A stretch of DNA of 64,000 nt. It comes from JBDIAG01 sp963835085 (GTDB taxonomy: Bacteria; Actinomycetota; Actinomycetes; Actinomycetales; CAWJMD01). Of this stretch, positions 34,536-44,091 are shown in pieces. The position numbers were made by a program, and so were the translations under genes. Each line of letters opens with the position of its first letter. Position 1 is the stretch's first letter. The stretch spans positions 248,001-312,000 of the forward strand of contig CAWIED010000002.1 in assembly GCA_963835085.1 (NCBI GenBank), in the 5' to 3' direction. The notes under the pieces were generated by a model. The model was not told where the DNA came from and did not search any database. It saw only the letters and a program-made list of their open reading frames with translations.

Positions 34536-35257
34536 GGCAGGAACTCCCAGTGCCACCACAGGCTGGACTTGCCGACAGTCTGCCCAGTGAACGGATTGAT
34601 CGTCTGACCGCCACCGTTGAGGTACGAGGCGTACCCGTTGGGCTTGGGGTACTTGCCGCCGGTGACTGGATCCATGATCCGGACGTCGGAGGCGGAGTCG
34701 TTGAGACCGTGGCCGCCGCTGCCGCCGCGGAACATGAAGCCCCTGCCGCTCTCGACCGGGAACGGCCCCTCCGCGCCCTTGGGAACGATCACAGTCTCGC
34801 CGTTGGGCTTGACGATGAAGCTCGGAGACCGGGCAACGCCCGACCCGACGTCCTCTGCTGCGTTTGCGGCAACGATCGCACCTGAAGTGGGGCGTGCTTG
34901 TCCGACGGCGCCCCCAGCAGCGGCCAGGTTCGCCGCGCCGCTGCTGTCGATCCGCAGAAGCTGAACGCTGGGGTCGTAGGTGGTGGGGTAGTGACCTGTG
35001 ACGGTGCTCGGGCGCGCCAAGTAGCCGTCCGACGCCGCGTCGACGGCCAATTGTGGCGCGGTGTAGTCGTAGGTGATCGCAGGCGGACCGCGCTCAAATG
35101 CCCCGTCAACGACCGAGGGCGAAGCCGCAGGGCTGGTGTACGCGTGAGGCGTGATGGCCGGAGACAGCCCGCCAGCGACGGCGCTTGGCGACGATCCGAC
35201 CAGCAGCGCGAGAACTGCCGCGAGCAGAGCGGCGGCGAGTGCACCGATCCTATTCAT
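34532..35257 (-). CDS. secreted protein with C-terminal toxin-like domain
   Basis: 241 aa. A signal peptide (MNRIGALAAALLAAVLALLV, cleavage near AVAGG) leads a low-complexity Ala/Ser/Pro region. From about residue 140 comes a compact domain: SFIVKPNGETVIVPKGAEGP, FRGGSGGHGLNDSASDVRIM, GGKYPKPNGYASYLNGGGQT and a Trp-rich end SSLWWHWEFLP. Similar C-terminal domains are attached to varied secreted proteins, which is typical of polymorphic toxins; the activity is unknown. Its ATG overlaps the stop of the 93-aa gene and its stop overlaps the next start, so it sits as a toxin/immunity pair inside the RHS operon. Confidence 0.6.
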   Translation of the reverse strand: MNRIGALAAALLAAVLALLVGSSPSAVAGGLSPAITPHAYTSPAASPSVVDGAFERGPPAITYDYTAPQLAVDAASDGYLARPSTVTGHYPTTYDPSVQLLRIDSSGAANLAAAGGAVGQARPTSGAIVAANAAEDVGSGVARSPSFIVKPNGETVIVPKGAEGPFPVESGRGFMFRGGSGGHGLNDSASDVRIMDPVTGGKYPKPNGYASYLNGGGQTINPFTGQTVGKSSLWWHWEFLP

Positions 35258-35531
35258 CCAGTGCGTCCCTGATCAGTGCGCGGAGCTCGTCCAGACGGAA
35301 GACGGCAGCCGGGACCTGTTCATCGAGCAACGTCGTGAACTGGATCTCCTCGAGATCGGCTTCCGCCAGGCGGACAGCGTTCGGCACACCCGTGCCGTCG
35401 TTCTCGAATCGCGGGATCGCGCTCTGCAGCACAGCTTGCACTTCGCCAAGCATGGCGGTCCCCGCTTCGAGCGCAGCGATCACTGCTAGAACATCCTGGG
35501 CGACCGCGGCGTTGTAGTCGTTGAGTTTCAT
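35250..35531 (-). CDS. small protein, putative immunity to the RHS tip toxin
   Basis: 93 aa, acidic, all-helical in appearance (NDYNAAVAQDVLAVIAALEA, AEADLEEIQFTTLLDEQ). The ATG overlaps the RHS stop (ATGA), the position in which RHS immunity genes are found. No family recognised. It probably protects from the C-terminal toxin of the RHS protein. Confidence 0.55.
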   Translation of the reverse strand: MKLNDYNAAVAQDVLAVIAALEAGTAMLGEVQAVLQSAIPRFENDGTGVPNAVRLAEADLEEIQFTTLLDEQVPAAVFRLDELRALIRDALDE

Positions 35532-38500
35532 CGAGTGATCACCGTGATGACGATGTTGTTCTCGGTGATGACCTGAACCGTGCCGCTGGTGTAGGACAGC
35601 CGAGGCTCTCCGTTCGGACCTTTGACCGGGCTTCCCTTCGTGCTACCTAGGACGTCCTCGATGTAGTTGGGCGAAATGCTCCGACCGGGGCCGGACGCTC
35701 CGGCAGGTGCGCCGAGCCCGCTCGGTTGCATGCGGTCGACGGCGTGTCTCGTGTACAGCCGATCCCCGACCTGGGCGTACTCGCGGCCCCCTTGGGTGAT
35801 CTTGGGGTAGTTCTGCCAGGAGGTCCATGGAATCTTTCCAGCGCCGTTTGCGGCTTGGGTGGCTTTGGCTGCGGCGGTGGGTGCTTTGGTGAGGGCTCCC
35901 CCGGGGATGCAGAAGCTGAGGAGGAAGTTGTTGGCGTCGTTGAACTTGTCGACTTCGGCTTGGGTGGGGGCGACGTGGTAGCCCTGGGCATCGCATTGGT
36001 TGAGGGTGGCATTCGACATAGCGCAGGCGAAGCCGCCGCCGTCTCCGCCGGCGCAGTTGGCGCTGTTCTGCGCTACTTGTTGGCGGACGGACACGGTCTG
36101 GTTACTGGTCCTGGTGCGGTTATTGGCACTGGAGGACGTGTGCTGCGCCATCCACCCGTTGTTCTTGGCCTTCGTAACCGCCTTGCTGGTAGCCACGACC
36201 TTGTTCACGACAGCACGGCCAACTCTGGTACGGACGACCCGGGCCATGACAGCCGTACCCACCGCCCGACCGCCACTATTCACTGACTTGACCCCGGAGG
36301 CGAAGGCAGACCGGGTCGCGGCGAATCCAGCGCCGAAAGCCTTCTTCGTGGCCCGCCAGGCCTTGGAAACCTTGGACTTGCCCCAGTTCCAGGCTGCGCT
36401 GAAGGGGTTGGCGAACAGCCCGTCGGGGTCGGCTTGGTTGATCGGGTTGTTGTTCGCGTACGCGTACCCGTTCAACTGTTGCGGATCGCTGGGGTTCATG
36501 ATCGGGTCGATGGACAGGAACCGCCCGGTCAGGGGCTGGTACGCCCGGGCACCCAACTGGGTGTACCCGGTCGGGTCCAGGGTGCCCCCGACGAATCCCT
36601 TCGCCCCGACCCACATCCCGGCACTGTTCGTGCGAGGGGCACCGAACGGGTCCAACCGGCGAGCCGCGGTCAACGCCCCGGTACCGGCGTTCACCTCGAA
36701 ACTACCGGTGTTGTGCGGGTCCGTGACGACCACCGACAGGCCCGTACTGTCCCGGACCGCGACCTGGACACCACCGAACGTGTAGTACCTGGTCGAGGCC
36801 TTAACCCCAGTACCCGTCGTCAGATTGATCTCGGTATCACCCACATACAGGGTCGTGACCCCACTGCCCGGGTCCCGGCGCAGCAGCCGTTGCCCGTCCG
36901 CGTCATACACATACGACGACGCTCCGGGCCCGCTCACCGACACCAACCGGTTCTCCTGATCCCAGTCCAGGGTCTGCGTGCCCGCCGCACCGGTCTGGGT
37001 GGTCGTGTTCCCCGCCGCGTCATAGCCGGTGGTCTCGGTCCGTGACCCACCCGGACCCGTCTCCGCGACACTGACCAACTCGTGCGGGCCAGTACCCGCC
37101 CCCTGCCCCGAGGGGGCCTTGTACGTGTATGACCGCGTCGTGTCCCCGGCCCCGCCCACCCCGTGCCGAACCTCACCAACCCGGTTGCCCGTGCTGTCAT
37201 AGGAATACGTCGACCAGTACGGGCCCGACCCGCCCAGCACCGACGCCGACGGAGTACTCGCGCAGTCTCCGCCCGTGGCCCCGGGTTGCGCCCATGCCTG
37301 GGTCAACCGTTGCAAATAGTCATAGCTGAAGCACTGCCGGTCACCACCCGCACCGGCCTTGGTATCGGTGATCGAGGTGATCGCCCCCGCCGGGTTATAC
37401 CCATACGTGATATCCGCATCCAAAGCCCCGGCCCCGGACTCACGCGCCACCACCGTGTTCACCAACCGGTTCGTGCCCGGCTCGTACGTCAGATCCACCG
37501 TCGTCAACTTCCCCGACGTGTTCCCCAGCACCGCCTGCACCGTGTTGCCATACACATCCGGCACCACCCCCGGCACGATCACCCCGTGATCCACCGTGTC
37601 CAACGCAACCGGACGATCCAACGCGTCATACACCGGCGTCTGCACATCAGTCACCAACCCCGGAGCACTCGGCGGAGTATACCGGGCCACCTGCCCCGAG
37701 ACCGTGTACGACACCGACGACGTGTACGTGCCGGCCAACGCCCCCTCACCCGACGGGATCACCACACTCGTACCGGTCGGCAACCCCGCTGCCGAATACC
37801 CGGTCACCGACGACGTGTACTGATTTCCCCCGGCATACCGGGTCGACGAAGCCGCCAAACCCTTACCCCCCGGAACCGTGTCGAACGCCCACGACGCCAA
37901 CAACGTCCCAGCCGCACTGCCCGTACGCAACTGGGTCTGCCGACCCAAAGAGTCATACCCATGCCACAACACCTGACCACGCGGATCACTTGTCGTCACA
38001 ACCCGCCCCAGCGCGTCAAACGACGACGTCGAGGTCCCCCGATCCGGATCCGACGACGACACCCGCCGGCCATGCACGTCATAGGAGTTCGACCACACAT
38101 TGCCCGCCGGATCAGTGATCGTGGCAACCTGCCCACCCGGGGTATACGTGTACCGAGTCTCGTCATACCCACTCGCACCCGTAGCACCCGTGTGCTGACG
38201 CAAGGCGGTCGTACGACCCAACGCATCAACCACCGTCGTCGTCACCGTGCCACCCGCCGGTGGAGTCACCGTCGTCGTATCTCCCGTATATGCGGTCGTC
38301 GTCGACCACTTCGGGACATTGTTCACCTTCAACATGTCCTCAGTGACCCTACCCAACCCGTCATAGGTAAACGCATGAATCGTCGGAACCAAACCCAACG
38401 ACGCCGGCGCCACCAATCCCACCCCCGGACTCCCCGTACTCGCGAACGGGCCCACCACCTGCGCAGACAAACCCCGAGTGTCGTAGTCCGTCGTCGTGAC

Positions 38501-40270
38501 CAGACGACCACCACCCGCATCCGCAGAGACCGGAGTCTGAGTCTGCCGAGGCCGCAACAACCCGTCGAAAAGCTCCACGCTCGTGGCGTACGTGCCCTGT
38601 GAGACCAGGGTGTTCGTCGTGACCGCATTGGCCGCCGTCGCCGACACCGTGTACGCATACGACACCGACGGGGAGAGGTTCGTAGCCCGACCCGGGCCCC
38701 ACACCTTCACCACGCGTCCCAACGCGTCATACCCCGCAGCAGCACTCCGCCCGTTCGGATCAACCGCCGCAATCGGACCCACCCCCGGGTCCATGGTCAA
38801 CGTCCCGACCTGCCCCGCGGGGTTGGTCGTAGCAACCGACGTTGCGGGCACTGTTGCCGTCGGGGTGTATCCGGTGGTCGTGGTCTGCCCCAGAGCGTCG
38901 GCAACGGTTGTGGTCCGGCCCAATGCGTCGTAGCCGGTCGTGGTGGTCGTGGTGTAAGCCCACGCACCCCCCGCATAGGAATCCGCTTCGGTCTCCCGGG
39001 TGACCTGACCCTTCGACGGCGCGGCGGTCAGCGACGTCGCACCGTCGTAGAACATTTGAGTCCCTGTAACCAGATCTTGCGGGAACACCGGGGTCACCCC
39101 ACACGGCTTAGCCACCGCCATCGCCGTAGCCGGGGTGTCCATGATCCAGGAAGTCGTGTTCTGCGTGTACGTGGACGTCGTGCAAATGTCATCACCGGTC
39201 GTCGTGATGTCACCCTCGTCCCAGACCTGGATGTCACGGCCATAGCCGTCATAGCTCGTGCTCGAGCGGGTAGTGCGATACCCACTGCTGACCTTCGTCC
39301 GGGTTGTGGTCTGAGCCTCCTCGACCCGCACGGCGGTGGTGGCCGGGCTGGTAGAGGTGTCGGTTCCGGTGGGTGAGCTGATCCAGGGGCTGGTGATCTC
39401 CGACTCCTGGACAGTGCCGGTGTCGCCGAGGTAGCTGATCGCCTCGCGGGGGAATCCCGCCAGGGGCGCATCGTCCGCCAGCGTGCCGCCTTGCGAATCG
39501 GTCACAGTGACCGACCGCGTTCCGGTCGGCAAATGGTCGCCATTCATGCCACGCATATACAGCGTCGACGACTTCAGCTTGGGGTCGGTGCCGCTGCCGA
39601 TCCGCGTCTCGACCACCCCGTATCCACGCCAGTCACCCCAGGTGCGGTACTTGACCGGGGTCAGCACATTGTCGTCGTAGTGCCAGGCGGGATCACCTAC
39701 ATACGCGTAGGAGGTCGTCTTCGTCGGGGTCCCTGTAGTGGTGTCCGTCTCGGCCACAGCGGTCACGACGTACTTATGGAAGTAATTGATCTCCGGAGTG
39801 CTCGCTCCCGGCCGCAAGTAGAACACTGGAAAACAGCGTCGCGTATTCGATTCCGGGGCAGCGGGTTTGGAGGTCGGCGTGCAGTCCTGGGCGGAGTAGG
39901 TGACGGCGGTCGTGGCACCCGTGCCAGAGGTGATGCCGCTGACCCGCCACCGCCGCAGCGGTGGCGCCTGGTCGCCAACCGCGTCGACCCGGTTGTCCAT
40001 GGCCAATCCGGTGAAGGTGACCGGAGGCATAGTGATGGCCGGTGAGGTGGCCTTGCCGGTCCGGGTGATCGAGTCAAGCCACAACGACTTCGACGTCCCA
40101 TCACCCGGGTCGGCCATCGACTGTGCGAAAGCGAACGAGTCCAGCGGCCGGTCTGCACCGGCCGCAGTCACGGTGCGCGTGTCGATCCCGGTCAATCGGC
40201 GGCGAGTGAAGAAGGTAGGTGAATACTTGCCGGAACACGTTGCCGCGGAACAAATCTGGTCAAACGGCAC
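35528..40270 (-). CDS. RHS/YD-repeat polymorphic toxin, main part (after in-frame TGA)
   Basis: 1580 aa in one frame. Residues about 400-1200 carry YD-type repeats (YDALGRTTTV, YDVHGRRVSS, YDADGQRLLR). The RHS core follows at about 1260-1330 (DPFGAPRTNSAGMWVGAKGF, LGARAYQPLTGRFLSIDPI, GYAYANNNPINQADPDGLF). After the core the sequence changes to a tip ending GDRLYTRHAVDRMQPSGLGA and SYTSGTVQVITENNIVITVI. The conserved His-x3-Arg and compact size suit a nuclease/RNase toxin of DUF4258-like type; that is inference. It is in the same frame as 40316-41941 and separated only by a TGA, so it is probably part of one gene. GTG 40270 is the only start after the stop and has no clear site. Confidence 0.8.
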   Translation of the reverse strand: MPFDQICSAATCSGKYSPTFFTRRRLTGIDTRTVTAAGADRPLDSFAFAQSMADPGDGTSKSLWLDSITRTGKATSPAITMPPVTFTGLAMDNRVDAVGDQAPPLRRWRVSGITSGTGATTAVTYSAQDCTPTSKPAAPESNTRRCFPVFYLRPGASTPEINYFHKYVVTAVAETDTTTGTPTKTTSYAYVGDPAWHYDDNVLTPVKYRTWGDWRGYGVVETRIGSGTDPKLKSSTLYMRGMNGDHLPTGTRSVTVTDSQGGTLADDAPLAGFPREAISYLGDTGTVQESEITSPWISSPTGTDTSTSPATTAVRVEEAQTTTRTKVSSGYRTTRSSTSYDGYGRDIQVWDEGDITTTGDDICTTSTYTQNTTSWIMDTPATAMAVAKPCGVTPVFPQDLVTGTQMFYDGATSLTAAPSKGQVTRETEADSYAGGAWAYTTTTTTGYDALGRTTTVADALGQTTTTGYTPTATVPATSVATTNPAGQVGTLTMDPGVGPIAAVDPNGRSAAAGYDALGRVVKVWGPGRATNLSPSVSYAYTVSATAANAVTTNTLVSQGTYATSVELFDGLLRPRQTQTPVSADAGGGRLVTTTDYDTRGLSAQVVGPFASTGSPGVGLVAPASLGLVPTIHAFTYDGLGRVTEDMLKVNNVPKWSTTTAYTGDTTTVTPPAGGTVTTTVVDALGRTTALRQHTGATGASGYDETRYTYTPGGQVATITDPAGNVWSNSYDVHGRRVSSSDPDRGTSTSSFDALGRVVTTSDPRGQVLWHGYDSLGRQTQLRTGSAAGTLLASWAFDTVPGGKGLAASSTRYAGGNQYTSSVTGYSAAGLPTGTSVVIPSGEGALAGTYTSSVSYTVSGQVARYTPPSAPGLVTDVQTPVYDALDRPVALDTVDHGVIVPGVVPDVYGNTVQAVLGNTSGKLTTVDLTYEPGTNRLVNTVVARESGAGALDADITYGYNPAGAITSITDTKAGAGGDRQCFSYDYLQRLTQAWAQPGATGGDCASTPSASVLGGSGPYWSTYSYDSTGNRVGEVRHGVGGAGDTTRSYTYKAPSGQGAGTGPHELVSVAETGPGGSRTETTGYDAAGNTTTQTGAAGTQTLDWDQENRLVSVSGPGASSYVYDADGQRLLRRDPGSGVTTLYVGDTEINLTTGTGVKASTRYYTFGGVQVAVRDSTGLSVVVTDPHNTGSFEVNAGTGALTAARRLDPFGAPRTNSAGMWVGAKGFVGGTLDPTGYTQLGARAYQPLTGRFLSIDPIMNPSDPQQLNGYAYANNNPINQADPDGLFANPFSAAWNWGKSKVSKAWRATKKAFGAGFAATRSAFASGVKSVNSGGRAVGTAVMARVVRTRVGRAVVNKVVATSKAVTKAKNNGWMAQHTSSSANNRTRTSNQTVSVRQQVAQNSANCAGGDGGGFACAMSNATLNQCDAQGYHVAPTQAEVDKFNDANNFLLSFCIPGGALTKAPTAAAKATQAANGAGKIPWTSWQNYPKITQGGREYAQVGDRLYTRHAVDRMQPSGLGAPAGASGPGRSISPNYIEDVLGSTKGSPVKGPNGEPRLSYTSGTVQVITENNIVITVITR

Positions 40271-40315
40271 GTCCGGCCAGTTCGCGGCGTTGGCTGCGGT
40301 GAGCAGCGACGGATC

Positions 40316-41941
40316 TCATGTGAACGACCCTGTCGGGATGCATCGTTCGGCTGTAGCGAAGGTGACCTGGTAGGGCGCCTTCCCAGTCCAGACTCCGTCT
40401 CGAGTGCCGTACTCGACCCGGTTCAGCACGGCGCCTCGGTCGTAGGGCGTGATCTGCGTGGTGCCGAATCCCGTGCCGGTATTAGCGGTCGAGCCCATGT
40501 TCCGGTTGTAGTAGTTCGTCTCCTTGTCGTAGAAGAGCGACATGGCATTACCGTTGACGTCGACCACGTACGCCAGATTCCATCGGTAAGCCTGTTGGCA
40601 CCACGCGGTGGAAAACGTTGCGGCGTAGCACTGTTCGCCAGGGTGGTTGCCGTAGACCGGGGCTGTCTGGGTCGAGTTCAGGGTGGCCGTGTCACCAGCA
40701 CCCCGGCTTTGGCGCCCGAAGTAGTACTTCGTGCCGTCGTCGGTCGTGACCAGCCAGTACTCGCCGTTGTTGTCGCCGTTGCTCTCCCCGGTCAGAAGTT
40801 GCACCCGAGTGTTGTCGTCGTCCTTGGGGATCCACGCCCCGGTGGCAGTGTCATGCACCAGGTCAGTGCTGTGACCGGCCAACGACATCGTCACCGAGTC
40901 CGGGCCCCAGCAGAGGTCGCCGGTCTTGCGGTTCGCGTTGTTCGCAGCCTGCCCATTCTGCGCTGCCATGTCGTCGGCACACGAGACGTACCGGCGCTCG
41001 ACAAATCCCAGGTTCAGATCGAAGCCATCACCCACCCAGGAAGCCTGGTTATTGGTCGAGGCGGTACGCCCGTCCAGGCTGGCCGAGGAATACGACACGG
41101 TGACTTCCGGGCTCGGACCGGCACCGGTGTCGGGGACGTCGATCGGATACTGCCAGGAGAAACCGCCAGTGCCCGATCCGGCGCTCCACGCCGCGGACGG
41201 AGACAACGACGTCGCGGTGAACGAACCGGCGGCACCCGAGGCGTCAGCGGTCAGCGCCAGCGCCACCATCCCGGATGAGAGTTTGCTCGCCGTCGCAGCC
41301 GGCAGCACACCTGAGACGGTCGACCCGTCGGATGTGCTCCCCTGCAAGGGTTCCGCGGTCACCGCGCACCCGGCCTCCGGGGAGGCCACGTCGCAGTCAG
41401 GCACCTCCACCAGTCGAGCGCGAGAGACCCAGTCGCCGCCGATGGCGTCTGCGAACTGAGACACGTCGACCGAGATCGTCACCGGACCCTTGGCGGATTG
41501 ACTGGTTGCGCTGTCGTCATCCTGCATTCCGAACACCACGCCGGTGACACCCGCACGCTGACTGGCGGCCCGATCGAGCACCGAGACCCGCATGTCGCGG
41601 GACGTGCCACGAACACCAACGCCGAGGCCGGCCACGGTGCCGCGCCCGCCAGCACTGATCTTGCCGCTACCGCGTACAGGCCAGGTCACCCGAGACCGGC
41701 CGTGCCCGGGTCGAGTGCCTACTTGGACGGGGGTGCCGGTCACCGGCACGGAACGCACCCGTGGGGTCTGGGCAGGTCGTTTGGGAAGTCCGGGCGAGGC
41801 CATGAGCTCTGCCGGGCTCGCCCACGGTGCCGCCGCCCACGCGACTTCACCGGACAGCATGGAGATAACCAATGCCAACATCACGACCACACTGACCCGA
41901 AGACGGATCGGGTTGGCCGGCTCCCATCGGCTACCGGTCAT
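40316..41941 (-). CDS. RHS protein, N-terminal part (ends at in-frame TGA)
   Basis: 541 aa from ATG 41941, which has GGGGGA five bases upstream; an ATG at 42031 overlaps the LamG remnant and is weaker. A signal peptide (RLRVSVVVMLALVISMLSGE, cut near AWAA) is followed by the usual actinobacterial RHS N-terminal region: GSGTGGFSWQYPIDVP, PEVTVSYSSASLDGRT and WVGDGFDLNLGFVERRY. It ends CIPTGSFT then TGA, where relatives have Cys followed by DPxxLTAANAANWPD. That continuation is present in frame after the TGA. Confidence 0.8.
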   Translation of the reverse strand: MTGSRWEPANPIRLRVSVVVMLALVISMLSGEVAWAAAPWASPAELMASPGLPKRPAQTPRVRSVPVTGTPVQVGTRPGHGRSRVTWPVRGSGKISAGGRGTVAGLGVGVRGTSRDMRVSVLDRAASQRAGVTGVVFGMQDDDSATSQSAKGPVTISVDVSQFADAIGGDWVSRARLVEVPDCDVASPEAGCAVTAEPLQGSTSDGSTVSGVLPAATASKLSSGMVALALTADASGAAGSFTATSLSPSAAWSAGSGTGGFSWQYPIDVPDTGAGPSPEVTVSYSSASLDGRTASTNNQASWVGDGFDLNLGFVERRYVSCADDMAAQNGQAANNANRKTGDLCWGPDSVTMSLAGHSTDLVHDTATGAWIPKDDDNTRVQLLTGESNGDNNGEYWLVTTDDGTKYYFGRQSRGAGDTATLNSTQTAPVYGNHPGEQCYAATFSTAWCQQAYRWNLAYVVDVNGNAMSLFYDKETNYYNRNMGSTANTGTGFGTTQITPYDRGAVLNRVEYGTRDGVWTGKAPYQVTFATAERCIPTGSFT

Positions 41942-42027
41942 CGCTGTCCCCCAATGTGTTCCACTGCTCTGAGTGCGCCGGATCTGTATTCCGGGGCCTT
42001 TGCCTGGCTTGTGCTGCTCCGGTCGGT

Positions 42028-42830
42028 TCATGACGCGAACCGGGTAGGTGCACGAAACGACTGGGTGGTGGTCCCGGTCCAGACGTTCAGGTCATCAATC
42101 ACCCCGGCGTAGGTGCGACCCAGCTGCAGACCACCGGTTGAGGCCACCGCCGTGGCCGAGGGCACGTCAGCGGAGGCGCTCACGAAGGCAGGAGTCAGCT
42201 CCGGAGAGCGCGGGCTCGTCCACAGCCACACCTTGCCCGCTGTGGTGGGGGTCGGTGGTTGGTAGGACGCCACGATCCAGTCCCAGGTACCCGGGTCGGT
42301 ACTGGCCTCGATGGCGGAGTCCACGCTCGTTGATCCCGCGCTGGTAGTTACCGTGAACCGATACGTGCGTACCCCGGCAACCGTGACCGCGTCAACTGTG
42401 AACGCATCCCCCCCGGTGCGGGTTTGGGACAGCACGGTGCCCGTGCCGGTGCCGCCCTGAAGCTTGAACGCCATCGACAGGCCATTGGCGGTGGTGGTGT
42501 CGGCAACAGGGCTGGCGGTCGTGAACCCCGGCTGTCCGGTCAGGGCCAGCGCCCCGTCGTCACCGCCGCCGTTGCCTGCCACCGTGCCGATCCGGGAAGG
42601 CACGCTGATTACCGGCATGGTGGGTGTGTTCCAGGCGACCGGGGTTGCGGTCGGCCCGGTTCGCTCCTCGAACGGCCAGCGCGCCATCAACGCCGTGTCC
42701 TTGCCGATCGGGTTGACCGACACCGGTAGCGACTGATCGGAGTTGCTCGTGCGGCCGCGGGCCACCGCCGTGAACGTCACCGGAGTCGTGCCGATCGGGT
42801 CGTACACGATCGTGCCGGAACCCGCCACCC
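42028..42830 (-). pseudogene. LamG/concanavalin-like RHS-associated protein, 5'-truncated
   Basis: About 265 residues remain. A segment DPIGTTPVTFTAVARGRTSN and a LamG-like domain (NGLSMAFKLQGGTGTGTVLS, WDWIVASYQPPTPTTAGKVW, LQLGRTYAGVIDDLNVWTG) match the large secreted protein normally encoded just before actinobacterial RHS genes. Its 5' end is cut at about 42830, where a helicase fragment on the other strand begins. Its TGA overlaps an ATG of the RHS gene. Confidence 0.7.
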
Positions 42831-43808
42831 TTCCGACGCCTGGCACTGCTCTCCGCGACCATGACCGTTGAGACCCCTGGCGCCGATCCCTGGGCCTACA
42901 TCCGCGCACGCCTGGGCCTGGCGGATGCCGAGGTGATCCGTCTGGACGGACCATTCGATTACCGCACGCAGGCCAGGCTGTTCGCCCTGGCCGATTTCCC
43001 GTCCTGGGCGGAACAACCCAAGCAAGCGATGCGCACCGTCGCGCACCAGCTCGCTGGCTACACGCGCGAGGTCACCCAGCGGCTGGAACCAAGCCCCCTG
43101 GCAGACGCAGGCGCAGACGCGTGTGAGGAACCGCCATGGATGCGCGGCGCGATGGTCCTCACCACCAGCCGCAACGCCGCCGCCGGCATCGCCGACGAGC
43201 TGGGTCTGTTGCACGCTGCAGAAGGCCGTACCGTGCCGGTACACAACCAGGTGACCCTCGGAACCTCGCGCGCCGTTGCCGAGTTCACCGGGACCGCCAG
43301 TCATCAGGGGGGAGTCCTGGTCGGTACCCGTGGGCTGTGGACCGGTGTCGACGTCAGCGAACCAAGTCGAAACCACCTGGTGTGGATCAACAAGCTACCG
43401 TTCCCCGTATTCACCGATCCAGTGATCGCAGCTCGACGCGAAAGCGTCCGCAGGGCAGCGGAACGCCGCGGCGACGACGACCCGGACTTGAGGGCCAACG
43501 CCACCTATTACCTTCCACTGGCCGCGCTCGACCTGCGCCAGGCCGTCGGCCGCCTGATCCGCAACCACTCCAGCCGCGGCGTGATTATCGTCAGCGACCG
43601 CAAGCTTGCCGGAGACCTCCCGCTTCGCCGGCTGTACCGACAGATCTTCCTCGGCAGCCTCGACCGCGGGCTTCTCCATAATGACCTCGATACCGGCGAG
43701 ATCGCAGGTGGCAACGTCGTCACCATGCGCGACGCTTGGGCGCAGATCTGGCCGTTCCTGGCGGAGGTAGGCGCCCTGCCGGCAGACCGCCTCGGGCCGC
43801 TGACTGAC
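42831..43808 (+). pseudogene. DinG/Rad3-like helicase, C-terminal fragment
   Basis: The frame enters from the junction as FRRLALLSATMTVETPGADP, continuing the family's SATL motif. Then come MVLTTSRNAAAGIADELGL, GVLVGTRGLWTGVDVSEPSR, NKLPFPVFTDPVIAARR and LDLRQAVGRLIRNHSSRGVI (motif VI with QAxGRxIR). This is the second RecA half of a DinG-type helicase; the N-terminal half is missing. At 43808 it is interrupted by an IS1634-type element and resumes in frame at 47224. Not functional. Confidence 0.8.
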
Positions 43809-44091
43809 CTGAGTCGTGCCGGTTTAGTGTGTCGGCCAGGTGGTGCTGGTCGCGGCGATGATTTCGACGGCTTGGTCGGTGAGGCGGTCGGCTGCTAGGA
43901 GTTCTTGGCCGCCGATGTGGACGCGGACTTCTTGTATTGGTCGCAGGGTTCTACGATCTGGCGGATGCTCAGCCCGGTCGCGTCTTGCAGGTAACGGCTG
44001 ACGGCCAAGGCGGCGAACACGATCGTCAGGTGAGCCTCGATCGAGTCACGCACGTGAGGAAACATCGGCCGAGCAGCCAGGTCGGTCTTAG

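Noticed and set aside
37163..38602. 479-aa plus-strand frame inside the RHS gene
   Set aside because: Arg/His/Pro-rich antisense reading of YD repeats; no start signal and no recognisable domain.
40270..40330. Selenocysteine codon in the RHS gene
   Set aside because: No convincing stem-loop of SECIS type follows the TGA, and no sel genes are in the window. Kept only as a minor option in the finding.
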